64,000 bases of DNA from positions 124,001 to 188,000 of the forward strand of contig JASBNA010000034.1 in the NCBI GenBank assembly GCA_038087015.1, given 5' to 3'. Position 1 is the first letter of the stretch; every line of letters starts with the position of its first letter. Below, in pieces: positions 18,085-28,453 of this stretch. The position numbers were made by a program, and so were the translations under genes. The notes under the pieces are model-generated. The model ran no database searches and was not told the origin of the DNA. It saw only the letters and a list, made by a program, of their open reading frames with translations. The DNA is from Cerrena zonata. Taxonomy: Eukaryota; Basidiomycota; Agaricomycetes; Polyporales; Cerrenaceae.

Positions 18085-20709
18085 ATGTCTCAAAACAGAA
18101 AGCCGGAACCCCCCTCCTCTTCCCAGAACCCACGGGGTCCGAATCGCTCACGTGGTGGGCACCCTCGGGCTTCTGCCCAATCCCACCGCTACGAGCCGTA
18201 CTCGAACATAGGCGGTGATCGTAGCGATCACCACCTTGGAACTGGTGGGCACAGACCACCACCGTATTCTACTCCTCAGTGGGTGTGCCGACACCCACTG
18301 GGGTTCCATCATGACCGCGGCTGTGAGCAGTGTGCCTCACAGCGGCGGCATATAACGGAGGCTATCCAAACCGACGCTTCGCTTGCGGCAAGGATAGCAC
18401 AAGCCAGTATTGACGATCCTGAGGCCCTCCGATTGGAAATCGACGAGGTGCAGTGGGAACTCTCGACCTCCCAACAGCACCTCGATGACTGCCAGAGGGA
18501 CCTCGAGGACAGTCGCAGGGAAGCGGCCCAACGCCGTTCCGAGGTCGAGCAAGCAAGAGCCGACCTCGAACGAGAGCGGCGGCATCAATCTCGACCAAGG
18601 GAACACTCCCCAGCAACACGAGGGAGACATCCTCGGTGGAACGGCGATCCTGCCCTCAATCCCCACCAGGGAGTAAGCTCCGCTTTGGCGTCGATCGAAC
18701 TCCTCCAAAGCCAGCTGCGGCAAGCGGAGGTGGCGAGGGACAACTACCGCACTCATGCGGAAGAACTCACCACATTACTACTTCAACAAGGGCATACCGT
18801 GGTGGCAGCATCTGGAGCAGATGTCTCCACCACCCTGCCCAGGCCATATTTCCGGCTCGAACAACCTGTCCAGGGTACAGCACCCTGCTACGTGGTGCCC
18901 GTCCCTGATGCCGATGTAGAAATGGGCGAGTCTGAACAGACTCCCCCTACATTCCTGACTCGTCGAGAATTTGTTCTCAACAGCGACGGTGCCTTGGTCA
19001 GACACCGAAGCGATCCTTATGACCTGCCCACCGACGACGAAGAGGTGGAAAGCGATGACGACGACTTTGATGACGACGACTCCGTGGGCAGGCCCACCAA
19101 ATCGAAGAAGAAGGCGCAATCGGCAAACAAGGGGAAGGGTAAGGTGGAACAAACGCCACCTCCACCGCCTTCGACCTCTGCCGACGGAGGGAGTCGACGC
19201 CCCCCTCCTAGTGCACCTCGCGTTGACCGCAGACAGTGGCCGGTGCCCACGCCTGATTGGGATCGTAACTCACTCCCCGCTGACCGTGCTCTGTGGAGTG
19301 ACGAGTCAAACCTCGCAAGGGGAAGCGACATAGGCCCAGTGCCATGGACTTCCCCTTCGAGCAGTGCTTTCACCGCTCCGGTAGTAGGCTGGGGTAACCC
19401 TCACGGGCATACCCAACAGCACGGATGGGGTGCAATGGACCGTGCATTCACCCCCGCTCCATATTTTTCAAGAGGGGGGGGGAACAGGTCGATAGCACCC
19501 AACAGGAGTACGAACAGGTACCAACCCCCTCGACCTGGTGTATTCAACGGAATACAATGGGTTGCTCGTCGCATACCTCGTCAAGGGCTCGCGGCAAACC
19601 TCCACGGGCAGGCGAGGTATGAGCACGAAATGACGCAAGGCATCAATGCCCCAAGACCACCATTGCAACCGGGTGAAATACCACCAGGATTTGTATCGGC
19701 AAATGTCACTACCGTCGAGATTCTCAGGAATCTCATGGATAGAGCATTGACCTCTGGAAACCCGGGTGCTCGAGAAGCGGTGGATATCCTCGGCGACCTC
19801 CGCAACGTCGCAGGACGAGCACCGCACCCTCGACACGAGCTCGAGACAATAGTCCTGGAAGAATACATGGGCAAACCGGCATGGGCAGGCGGCAAAGCTC
19901 ACTTGAAGCCAAGCAAGAAGGGTGCTAAATCGGCACCCTCCCTGCTACCCGCACCTGCACCAGCAGAGACAGACCAGCCACTCTCCGCGGAGGGCAGCAT
20001 ACCAGATCCCGCCCCTCCAATCCAGGACGTTCACATGGACGCTGTCCAGGATGAGACAGTGGCTCCCGACGTACCAGGAACGGAAGGGATGGCCCCTCGA
20101 GGAGACAAAGTGGCCGCACCTGCATCTGAACTCAATGAGGGGCTAGTAGGGAATAATGCGCCTGGGGTGGAAGGCAGCACTGAGAGCAGCAATGCCTCAG
20201 TGAGCAACCACCCTCATCCCACCGCCCAGAGCACCTCAGGAACCTCCAGCATCGAGGAGAGGATCCGGGGAGGATTTAACTTGTCCAACCCGGATCTGGC
20301 TAGGGAGTTCATGACGCTGTTGGATTCCGCCGAATCCCCGCTACAAAGACCGGACCCTGTACTCTGGGATGAATTCACCACCCATCGTCCGGGGATGCAA
20401 ATATTCAGCATCCCCATGGACAACCTCCTTGACCTCCATCGTCAATTGCGCCGAGGGTTCCTGGTAGTGGTGAGACGTACACCACGCCCACGAACCCTAT
20501 ACTCAGTATTCCTTACACTCCAAGCATTGCGCGACCATTGGGTAGACCGACCAGGTTTTATACCCGCCAATGCTCGGCCCACCATTGTCGAGTTGACGAC
20601 CGAAGAAGTCAGCAGTGCCGAGGCGATCGTCCACCACTTCACGATGCATGGCGTATTGCCAAACGAGCTGGACGACCTCATGATATTCCTCGACCGCATC
20701 CGCACGTAA
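18085..20709 (+). CDS. Retrotransposon ORF3, unknown function, located after pol
   Basis: 874 aa, in a different frame from pol and starting 187 nt after its stop (CCAACATGTCT context). Visible parts: a Cys/His-rich N-terminal segment (CRHPLGFHH...CEQC, about residues 68-83); a coiled coil of about 70 residues rich in Glu, Arg and Gln (about 105-175); an acidic DDD/EEE block and Pro-rich linkers; a mid-region around the RNLMDRALTSGNPGAREAV helices; and a folded-looking C-terminus (about 740-874) with LRRGFLVVVRRTPRPRT. I see no signal peptide, membrane helix or envelope feature, so the env-like position does not make it an envelope. Expression would need splicing, internal initiation or its own promoter. 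Confidence 0.8.
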   Translation: MSQNRKPEPPSSSQNPRGPNRSRGGHPRASAQSHRYEPYSNIGGDRSDHHLGTGGHRPPPYSTPQWVCRHPLGFHHDRGCEQCASQRRHITEAIQTDASLAARIAQASIDDPEALRLEIDEVQWELSTSQQHLDDCQRDLEDSRREAAQRRSEVEQARADLERERRHQSRPREHSPATRGRHPRWNGDPALNPHQGVSSALASIELLQSQLRQAEVARDNYRTHAEELTTLLLQQGHTVVAASGADVSTTLPRPYFRLEQPVQGTAPCYVVPVPDADVEMGESEQTPPTFLTRREFVLNSDGALVRHRSDPYDLPTDDEEVESDDDDFDDDDSVGRPTKSKKKAQSANKGKGKVEQTPPPPPSTSADGGSRRPPPSAPRVDRRQWPVPTPDWDRNSLPADRALWSDESNLARGSDIGPVPWTSPSSSAFTAPVVGWGNPHGHTQQHGWGAMDRAFTPAPYFSRGGGNRSIAPNRSTNRYQPPRPGVFNGIQWVARRIPRQGLAANLHGQARYEHEMTQGINAPRPPLQPGEIPPGFVSANVTTVEILRNLMDRALTSGNPGAREAVDILGDLRNVAGRAPHPRHELETIVLEEYMGKPAWAGGKAHLKPSKKGAKSAPSLLPAPAPAETDQPLSAEGSIPDPAPPIQDVHMDAVQDETVAPDVPGTEGMAPRGDKVAAPASELNEGLVGNNAPGVEGSTESSNASVSNHPHPTAQSTSGTSSIEERIRGGFNLSNPDLAREFMTLLDSAESPLQRPDPVLWDEFTTHRPGMQIFSIPMDNLLDLHRQLRRGFLVVVRRTPRPRTLYSVFLTLQALRDHWVDRPGFIPANARPTIVELTTEEVSSAEAIVHHFTMHGVLPNELDDLMIFLDRIRT

Positions 20710-20771
20710 CCCTAGTTACGCTACTGGACCTCGTATTGGACGTCGTATTGGGAAGGTGTGTTCTTGGTATT

Positions 20772-20783
20772 AAAGGGGGAGGG
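20772..20783 (+). other. Polypurine tract (plus-strand primer)
   Basis: AAAGGGGGAGGG directly abuts the 3' LTR, the expected position of the RNase H-resistant primer for plus-strand DNA synthesis. Confidence 0.85.
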
Positions 20784-20974
20784 TGTAAGGGCACCGATCT
20801 TGGACACTTGCCTAGTTAGGAAGGAGGTGATGAACTGTATAGTTAGGCGGTGGCTGCTATATAAGGCAAGCCACCGCTATTGGGACGATAGCTTAACATC
20901 ACTGTATTACCGTAACGTCTATATAGACCGAGTCTGACGTACGGTACCGTGTGATAACTAAGCGACCTCTTACA
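20784..20974 (+). repeat. 3' LTR
   Basis: 191 bp, matching the 5' LTR except for one A-to-G difference just after the CCACCGC arm. A polypurine tract lies immediately upstream and GTTAC immediately downstream. Confidence 0.97.
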
Positions 20975-20979
20975 GTTAC
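20975..20979. repeat. Target-site duplication, right copy (GTTAC)
   Basis: Second GTTAC, directly after the 3' LTR. The interrupted host exon continues at 20980. Confidence 0.93.
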
Positions 20980-21189
20980 ATTGAACAGAATGAAGGAGAA
21001 GATGAAAGAAACATCAGAGTTTCTTTTCAGTTTGGCAAAAATGGTTCCGGATATGACCGGAATGTCTCCTCCAACGTAGCTTTATCCCAATGATAGTCAT
21101 CAGATGTGTTACTTGTGGATTCAATTAGATATTGTCATGTATGCTGGAGATCGCTATAAGATAAATGTAAGGAAACATTACTAGCTTGC

Positions 21190-21826
21190 TGTAAATCGCT
21201 GATAGACATCGCTATCATATACCGCTACTGAATATCGCTGCCAGCCACCACTACTAGAAGTAACAGCTGGAAGTTGCCACCAACAGTCACTGCTAGGAAT
21301 CACTACCAGAAGTCGCTGCCAGCAGTCGCTACCAGAGATCTCCACAAGAGATCACTGGAAAATATTGCTGGTAGAAGTCGCTGGTGGATATCGCTGCTGG
21401 GAATCACTGCAAGATATCGCTGCCAGATATCGCTGCCAGAAGTAGCTACTCAAGAGCGCTGCCAGATATCACCGCTAAGGGATATTGCTGCTGACTATTA
21501 CTACTACAAGAAATCGCTGCAAGACATCGCTGCAAGACATCGCTGAGGGAAATTGCTACCAGATATCGCTACTAGACATCGCTGCCAGAGATCGCTGGTA
21601 GAAATCGCCAAGGGATATCGCCACTGCAAATCGCTGCAAGATGTCGCTGACAGAAATTACTACTGGAGATCGCTGCCAGGGATCGCTGGTAGAAATCGCC
21701 AAGGGATATCGCTGTTGACTATCGTCACTGCAAATCGCTACCAGAAATCGCTACCAGAAATCGCTACCAGAAATCGCCACCGGAAATCGCTGCCAGATAT
21801 CGCTGCCAGATATCGCTGAGAGAGAT
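21190..21826. repeat. Degenerate 13-bp minisatellite (ATCGCTGCCAGAA-type unit)
   Basis: About 640 bp of imperfect copies of a unit such as ATCGCTACCAGAA / ATCGCTGCCAGAT. The cleanest copies are at 21735-21815. Spacing is mostly 13 bp, with shortened and variant units towards the left. As 13 is not a multiple of 3, the open frames across it are 39-bp-periodic artefacts. It starts about 110 bp after the end of the LTR-split gene. Confidence 0.8.
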
Positions 21827-22171
21827 AATATTTTATGGATTTTCTGTATGTACTTCGATGGTATTAAAAGTTATATACCCACCATTATACGGCATTCCTT
21901 CGTCCCCTACACCTCATTTCAAGTTGATATGTATACCCAGGCAGAAGATAGGCTATCTGGTCCTCAAGACCCCCTATTGAAATTCCACCTTTTGCGGTCT
22001 CTCTCGTCCTCTTACCCCTTTATAACGGTGCCTCCAACTTTTTTAAACTTTTTTCAGTCTAACCTAATACTACATCCATCTTGCCTCATTATATCTGGTC
22101 TTACTATACTACAATTTGATATACATTTCCATACCCCAATCCCTCTTGCCCCTGCTCAGCGACCCCTCTGG

Positions 22172-22501
22172 CCTCACTACCACCGAGCACCCCAACCTTA
22201 ACCAGTGCCCCCCCTATGCCCAGTACCACTGAGGACTCACAAATATCCCGCTGGTCCCAGGTGCAGTGTGGCCCCACAGAGGGCCCCCTACTCCCAGTAC
22301 CACTGAGGATTCATATCTCCCTACCCTGTATTCAAATCTCCCTACCCTCCTACACCCACGTACCCCTTGGACCCAGCGGACCCACCAACGGATCCCACCC
22401 ACCTCAGTACCACCGAGGATCAGGGGTCAGTCAACTGACTCCCCTCGCCTCAGTACTATTGAGGAACGGGCGCTCCCGCTGTACTCAATACTACTGAGGA
22501 T
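22172..22501. repeat. Six dispersed small imperfect palindromes (CCTCAGTACCACTGAGGA-type)
   Basis: Copies at about 22172-22189, 22218-22236, 22293-22310, 22402-22420, 22448-22465 and 22483-22501. Each is an imperfect inverted repeat centred on TACC or TACT (arms CCTCAGTA / TACTGAGG). Spacing is irregular (about 35-110 bp) in C-rich DNA upstream of the APH-like gene. Confidence 0.6.
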
Positions 22502-22631
22502 ACTTGACTGAAAGGTGTGGGACCCTCCACATTCCCATGCATTATGAGAATTATGCGGTATTACCATATGCGGTATGAGCAAGTGTACTGTATACTAGTA
22601 CACTCCCTCGCTCACACCCACCATCGTCGAT

Positions 22632-23444
22632 ATGCCCCAGTGGTTCCTTCGCCTGCGTGTCTGGCTTTATCACATTCTATCGCAGCCCGTTAACGACTTT
22701 GTTCGTGTATTCCGCTTCGGGCTGCCCTTCGTTCTCAAAAAAAGCGAAGGCTACGTGAGCACCGAAGCCGACGCCCTTCGATTCCTCAACTCACAGTTTC
22801 ATGGCAAGGACCGTCTCCCCATCCCGAAGTTGTATGACGCTATCGCTCTCGATGGCGACACATACACCTTAATGTCCAAACTTCCTGGCCAAAGCATCGC
22901 TGATGCCGGGCAGGCAGGACGGTTTCCTTTCACCACCGAGTTCTTCAACTCAATTGCTGAGCAGGTGGAGGCCATCCTTCGACGTGTTTGGGCTCTGGAG
23001 CAGCCACCACACATACGTGGTCAGGTCATGGTCAGTGCAAGCGGCCACGGTGTGCTTACTGATTACAATTTCGGTCATGGTTTGATGGGCCCGTTTAATG
23101 TCCTCGATTACTACGCCATGGCTACTGGTTATGGGACTGGGCAACGACTTGTTCGTGACTACCCAGAGGCAGAACACACATTCCCTGCAGATCGCATTGT
23201 ATTCACCCACACCGATCCGATGCTGCAAAATACGCTGATCTCGGATGATGGTCGTGTCTGTGGGCTTGTGGACTGGGAGAATGCGGGATGGTTTCCGATG
23301 GCGTATCAATGGCAGCTTTTGCGATCGATGCATCTCTATAACAGGGAGCCGTATAGACAGGCGTGGGGTCGTCTGCAGGTATCGGAAGAAACTCGTGCAT
23401 CGAAAGCATTATTTACAAGGATTCGGGCTGCAAAACCTTACTGA
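22632..23444 (+). CDS. APH-family (aminoglycoside phosphotransferase-like) protein, fungal kinase fold
   Basis: Single-exon 270-aa ORF. It shows the APH/choline-kinase catalytic loop H-x-D-x4-N (H193, D195, N200 in HTDPMLQN) and the metal-binding DWE (D214-E216) in GLVDWENAGWFP. The N-terminal lobe has a candidate ATP Lys in FVLKKSEG and the hinge LMSKLPGQS. Fungal genomes carry many such proteins; substrates are mostly unknown and antibiotic resistance should not be assumed. Length is normal for the short fungal form. No intron is needed, unlike its neighbours. Confidence 0.8.
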   Translation: MPQWFLRLRVWLYHILSQPVNDFVRVFRFGLPFVLKKSEGYVSTEADALRFLNSQFHGKDRLPIPKLYDAIALDGDTYTLMSKLPGQSIADAGQAGRFPFTTEFFNSIAEQVEAILRRVWALEQPPHIRGQVMVSASGHGVLTDYNFGHGLMGPFNVLDYYAMATGYGTGQRLVRDYPEAEHTFPADRIVFTHTDPMLQNTLISDDGRVCGLVDWENAGWFPMAYQWQLLRSMHLYNREPYRQAWGRLQVSEETRASKALFTRIRAAKPY

Positions 23445-25261
23445 GTAGTGGAGGAGGATTGCGTTACTTATATTTGTATTGTATCCAGTTTTATAACTCT
23501 GTTGGATTCAATAAATGGATGCCTTTGATACTAAATTCTACACTAGTGACACTTCCTTCGCTACGCCACTTCCTGCAGACGAGTAGCATAACAATAGGAT
23601 GTGGTAATTCTCGGAAATAGTTCATGGTTATTCCCATACACTGAGGGAAGTTATCACATATGATGCCGAATAATGCCTACCTACTCGTCGCAGAGATGAT
23701 CCAAGCATCTGAAACATATTACACAAATTAACTTCAGTGCCAGGCGGCTTACTGGGAGCAGGCTTCGATCCTGACGTTGACGAAAAGCAAGGTGCATCAA
23801 TTGTACAACAGCGCTCTCTATTACAGAGGTGAACAGTCATGTTAGTTATAATCCCAAAGAAAAATTGTGTTCACCACGGAGGAGCGAAGGATGTTTACGC
23901 CCCACGTAATAAATCTGCAATGTGTTTTTGGTGGCTTGAGAGACGGAAAGTGGCCTCAAAATCGGAGAGAATATCGGTGGGGTCTACTTGTACCGAGGGA
24001 CCGAGGGACCAAGGATTCCTTCTCCCAATACGATGATTGTTGCGATGTCGACGTTGCTCCTCGAAGAAGCACGATCGTGAATTCATAGACGATGGTAGTT
24101 AGCAACACGAGACAGTCGTGTCGTGATTGTTAGATAATCAGAAAATTCAGCATCGAGCAAGCATAGAGTGATGAACAGAGATCGCGATCTCAAATGTGGC
24201 TCAAATTCTGTCCGAGCGAGACGCCTGGACGCGGAACCCTACACGATCTCTGTATCATCTAATAAGTGCAGGGCACGATTGAGATCTATGTGAACTGCCC
24301 TATGGTTATGTTGTTAGCTCCTGGGGATTGTATCTCACGGCCAAGGGCATGTACGAGGAAAGCACGTAGCGTGTGTTGTAGATACCGTCACATTATCCAA
24401 TGGAAGAAATACAGCATGTGTTTTACACACCCGGATGGGACAGATACCTATACAATCCAAGGACCGTCCACCGCAGAAGCCGTCCTGGACATCCGACAAG
24501 ACACTTGCACTAGTACTCACCAACTCACGTTCGACGAGTCAAATATCACCTGCACTCCCCAGAAATCGACGGTTCTATGTAGCGCAACAAGCAACGTCGA
24601 CTTCCATGTCGACCTGTCAACGAAAGTTGAACGTTCTACAGTCATAATCAAGACACTCCTGGACTCGATCATGTAAGAGGACGAAAATAGAGTTTGTCTA
24701 CGCAGTTCTTCGAGATATCAATAGCGACACTAAGAACTCAGACCAATAACGAAGATGTGGGACGTGGTGAAAAGAGTTTATACAGACAGAGTTCAATTTT
24801 CGGCATGGCAGACGAAAGTAAACACAGGTAAATGCTGTAGCGCTGGAGCGGAGCTCCTGCTGGTGGCAGTACTTGTTTAGTCCCGTTCAGCACTTACCAC
24901 GTACCACTACATAGGTTCACATACTGCGAGGGCGACCCAACCCATCTGCACACTCAATCCTCCTCAAAATATGTGCAATACGACCATAGCTTAGAAAGAC
25001 ACTCTTTGTGAGATTGATGTTCTTTCGCCAACTTACCGTTGACATTTGTATACTAACGTTTGCAAATTCTATTCAGTGATAAACGACATAGGTCTCTGAC
25101 ATATCCGAGTCGATGCTGACTCGGACTACCCATTGCTCTTTATCTCCTATCAAATGCTGACTGAAGAGTATCTTACGAAGAGCGTTCTCCGGTACCGGGA
25201 AATGCTACGCTGGCTTATTTATATGGGATAATATTAACCATTGGAATAATTTCTCTCAAGC
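23445..25261. other. Intergenic, no supported gene
   Basis: I see no conserved domain. The longest plus-strand frame (24266-24676, 136 codons) has no recognisable motif and poor coding character. Confidence 0.4.
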
Positions 25262-26077
25262 ATGTCTGCTCCCATCGTTCTCTACGATATCCCAGGAAGG
25301 AATCCCAAGTATCCTGCATGGTCTCCTAGCACCTGGCGAACACGGTCAGTTGTGTGGTATATATGAACACAGTGTATACGATTGATCGTACGTGATAGAT
25401 ATGCTTTGGCTTTCAAGGGTCTTCCATTCAGAACAGAATGGATAGAGTACCCGGACATCGAGCCGACGTGTAAGAAGCTTGGAGCGAAACACACAAGGAC
25501 AAGGCTCGATGGAACGCCAGTCTATACCGTCCCAGTCATCTCCGACCCAAATACCGAAACCGCCGTAGAGGACTCGTTGAACATTGCTAAATATCTGGAT
25601 ATGACCTATCCCGATACTCCTCGTCTCTTCCCCGACAATACGTTCGTGCTGCACAGTGCCTTCACGGAATTCTTGGAACCCATCACCAGATCCTTCGTGC
25701 CGAACACCATATTGGCCGTCTGCGATAATTTCAGCCCTATCAGTGCCGAGTATTTCAGGAGGGTGCAGGAACAGACTTTTGGAGTGGTACTGGAGGATTT
25801 GGTTCCAAGCGATGAAGAGAGCAAGATGAACAAATGGAACGAAGCGAGGGATGGGTTTGATAAGATTGCTGGCTGGTTTGAAAAGAGCGGGAACAATGGA
25901 TCTTTCGTCATGGGTGATACCATCACGTATGCTGACATAGATCTCGTGTCGCGTTTAATTTGGGTGAAGATAGTTATGGGAGAGGAATCGGAAGCATGGG
26001 TCAGGATCGCGCAATGGAATGGTGGACGTTGGCAACAACATCTGAAGCTGATGCAGAAGTACGAAAACCTCTCCTGA
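25262..26077 (+). CDS. Glutathione S-transferase-like protein
   Basis: Two exons, 25262-25344 and 25399-26077 (intron 54 bp, GT-AG), giving 253 aa. The N-terminal thioredoxin-like domain begins IVLYDIP and shows TRYALAFKGLPF, then TVPVISDP with the conserved cis-Pro before the strand, then EDSLNIAKYLD with the Glu-Asp/Ser glutathione-binding pair. The C-terminal helical domain has GDTITYADIDLVSRLIW, the usual N-capping/hydrophobic staple motif. This matches the fungal GST N-terminal-domain family common in agaricomycetes, cytosolic and likely used in detoxification or secondary metabolism. Substrate unknown. Confidence 0.85.
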
Positions 26078-26635
26078 CGTAGATGCGTTACGCAGTTTTC
26101 AATGACATATTTAGAGAGTGTGGGTTCTAACGAGTCATTCGTTGCCACCCCGGCTTCTGCTATGTTGACTATGGTCGTGCCTTCTACTGATGCTCCACTA
26201 CTAATGGTACTGTGTTTTAGAAGGCCGGTGTTACAATGAAGTATCGATCTCGTCTTGTCCCATGGGGAACGCGGCCGAGCAGGCCGCCGTCGCTGATGTT
26301 GCTGACATATTCCCGATCTCTATTAAACAGCATGACTACGTACAATCAGATATCGAGAGCTGCTCGCTTCAACATAGCGAGTCAAATTCAAATACCCCTT
26401 CCTGACATCGAAACCACGAATTCCCGTTGAATGGAAGTAAACGTTATCGTCAGGTCAACACATGCATGTTTGTGTCTAGAGGTTTGACCTAGTCGTTTCA
26501 AGCTTGGAGTTTCGATATCGTCATGACAGAAACCTATATCTTCGGACGATAGTTTGGAGCTCGAGTTCCTGAATTCAAGTCTCAGCCTCACACCACTTTC
26601 CATTCTCAAGCCATTACTTTGCATACCAATATACG

Positions 26636-28453
26636 ATGGTGCTGCATGTTTATACTTTCTTAGGTGGCCTCATCGAAGGGATAGTCGTCTCAAACATGTG
26701 AGTCGATTCCCATATTCCCTCTCGGCGTCCAAGCTCATGTCTTTCCAGATTATTTGGTCTTGTCATTGCTCAGTTCTATACATATACACACCACTGGAAA
26801 CGTGACCCGATGTGGCTGAAATGTTTGGCAGTTGCTTTGGTGTATGTATAACACTTTACTCTATGCCACGTAACTAAGCGCACGTCCCATCAGGTTGGCG
26901 GAGACGACAAACACTGTATTTGCACAACGAGTACAATATGTACATTCAGTACTTGTTCTCGATGATCCTGTCGATCTCACGATTGTTGACTGGTGAACCT
27001 CTTCTGATCACTTTTCTATTTTCTACGATGGCTTACGTGAGTACTTACTCAGGAGTATTTCTGTCAGTATTTCATTCGTTGTATACATGCTTTATGGCGT
27101 GCTAATATTTATTTGTAGGCCATGATAACCTTTCAAGTGCGTTATGAGCATCATTCCGGAATAAGCCTATGATGCTAGATGATAACTTGCAGCTTACCTC
27201 GGAGATTCTTGCTCAAGGGTAAGTGAATTACTGCATGACCTTTCTCTGATTCTCATGATGGTTAGATTCTATGTGCACCGGATGTGGATGAGTGAGTGAA
27301 TAGCTTTATGGAGCGGAGCGTCGAATGTCGACCCTGGTATAGTCAGCAAAAATGTCCCGCTTACCGTTGTAACGGTAAGTGACCACTCAAAGTTTGAAGC
27401 TAGGACTTTCCGCTAATTGTACCATTCCACCAGGTTGTATTATTCGCGGCCAGAATAGGTCTCGTGCTCAGTAAGACTCTTGATTTGATTATAAGAATGC
27501 TCGTTGATATTTTTCCGTCAGACTGCATAATCGACACGTGGGTAGATTGGCTCTTATACGTTTACTAGACATTGATAAAACGTAGGATCAAGTTCGATAC
27601 ATGGCTAGAATTAGCAGTTGTTTCAAATTTCAGGGTATGTATGCTTCATAAGAATCGACAAAAGCCTCATACTGATACCATTATTTGTAGCCATCTACGA
27701 TTGCTTCTGTAGCCCTGACTATCATCCATGACGGAATGATAGCACTCACAATTGTTTATTCTTTAAGGCGAGAGCGAAGCTCGTTCAGAAGGTGAGCGCT
27801 ACGGTTCAAATCTCATGGACTCTGGCTGACTGTTGATACGAAGGACACAAGGTATTGTCAACTGGCTGGTACTGTATTTTGTGAATACAGGTGCAATTCT
27901 GGTGTAGGTGTATGCGACAAATTCTCTAGAAACCATTACTCATCACCCTATGCTCCGAACCTTATCGAAACAGTGCACTCGGCATTGTGGCTCTGATTTC
28001 AGTGAGTTGCGCAAAAGCATGCATACGCACGAACCGTGTCTGATTGGGAATCAAAGGTAGTCTCTGACCCGCTGAATTTGTTATTTGTAGGACTCTATGT
28101 CGTTTATGCTAAAGGTACGTTCTTCATTTAACTTCGGCTCTCCCCAATTACTCACCTTGTATATAAAATAGCTTTAGCTAATGCAGTCTTCGGAGCGTGA
28201 GGAAATTCCCAAAGTGTGGTTGATTCTACTATTAACACACAAACGTAGTCTGAATGCTCGTCAATACCTGCGCCCCAAATCAGCAGAAGTGATCACATTT
28301 GGGGATCCTGCGACTTCCCGGGCGAACACTGGGATAGAGGCTTGTACTAAACATCACCAGGTGTGTATTTTCCAACTTCTCCGTGAGCATATATCGCGGC
28401 TTAAGCTTTAATAGATGCATGTCAGAGTAGACAGAGACATTTTAGTTGCATGA
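26636..28453 (+). CDS. DUF6534-type multi-pass membrane protein, copy A
   Basis: Eighteen exons could be traced by alignment with copies B-D: 26636-26697, 26749-26841, 26894-26992, 27053-27062, 27119-27136, 27193-27218, 27266-27291, 27343-27374, 27434-27470, 27522-27537, 27586-27634, 27691-27791, 27844-27903, 27974-28001, 28057-28114, 28172-28196, 28249-28360, 28415-28453. The sum is 891 nt (296 aa). Exon 1 is six bases shorter and exon 17 six longer than in B-D, and exon 18 ends early in TGA, so the tail is short. It is the most divergent intact copy; the FVNTGAIL and ALANAVFGALNAR-type family motifs remain. The start is less certain than in other copies. About seven helices are predicted by eye. 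Confidence 0.7.

Larger units (their letters stand above)
10001..20974 (+). mobile_element. Full-length Ty3/Gypsy LTR retrotransposon (chromovirus), young insertion
   Basis: A 10,974-bp element bounded by 191-bp direct repeats starting TG and ending CA, with TGTAAG/CTTACA ends and a 5-bp target duplication GTTAC. The internal order is Gag-protease ORF, then RT-RNase H-integrase-chromodomain ORF, then a third ORF, then a polypurine tract. The RT-RH-IN order places it in Ty3/Gypsy, and the C-terminal chromodomain-like segment in the chromoviruses. The two LTRs differ at a single site (A in the 5' copy, G in the 3' copy). All three ORFs are open, so the copy may be autonomous. No primer-binding site starting TGG follows the 5' LTR. 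Confidence 0.95.
9384..21079 (+). pseudogene. Unknown 222-aa gene split by the LTR retrotransposon
   Basis: Exon 1 (9384-9917, 178 codons) ends at GAG|gtatgt; intron 9918-9965; exon 2 starts at 9966. Exon 2 is cut at 10000 by the retrotransposon and resumes at 20980. If the element and one GTTAC copy are ignored, the frame runs on (35 nt + 100 nt = 45 codons) to TAG at 21077-21079. That seamless frame shows the insertion hit a real exon. A further 52-nt intron at 9547-9598 is possible. The product has Trp/His-rich segments and a Lys-rich end; I recognise no family. It follows the KDZ gene closely and may belong to the same element. The current allele is broken, ending inside the LTR. Confidence 0.6.

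Noticed and set aside
18001..20709. ORF3 as an envelope gene
   Set aside because: No signal peptide, fusion pe­ptide-like segment or membrane anchor is visible; only the position is env-like.
1000..21200. Terminal inverted repeats of the KDZ element
   Set aside because: Searched by eye at both sides without finding a convincing pair; element limits left open.
21274..21819. Two plus-strand frames with repeated RHRCQRSL-like peptides
   Set aside because: Artefacts of the 13-bp minisatellite, whose period yields a 13-residue peptide repeat in all frames.
22172..22501. Repeats with palindromes, CRISPR-like at first sight
   Set aside because: Spacing is irregular, units are imperfect and the genome is eukaryotic.
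24266..24676. 136-codon plus-strand ORF
   Set aside because: No domain, no splice context and low coding character; likely chance.
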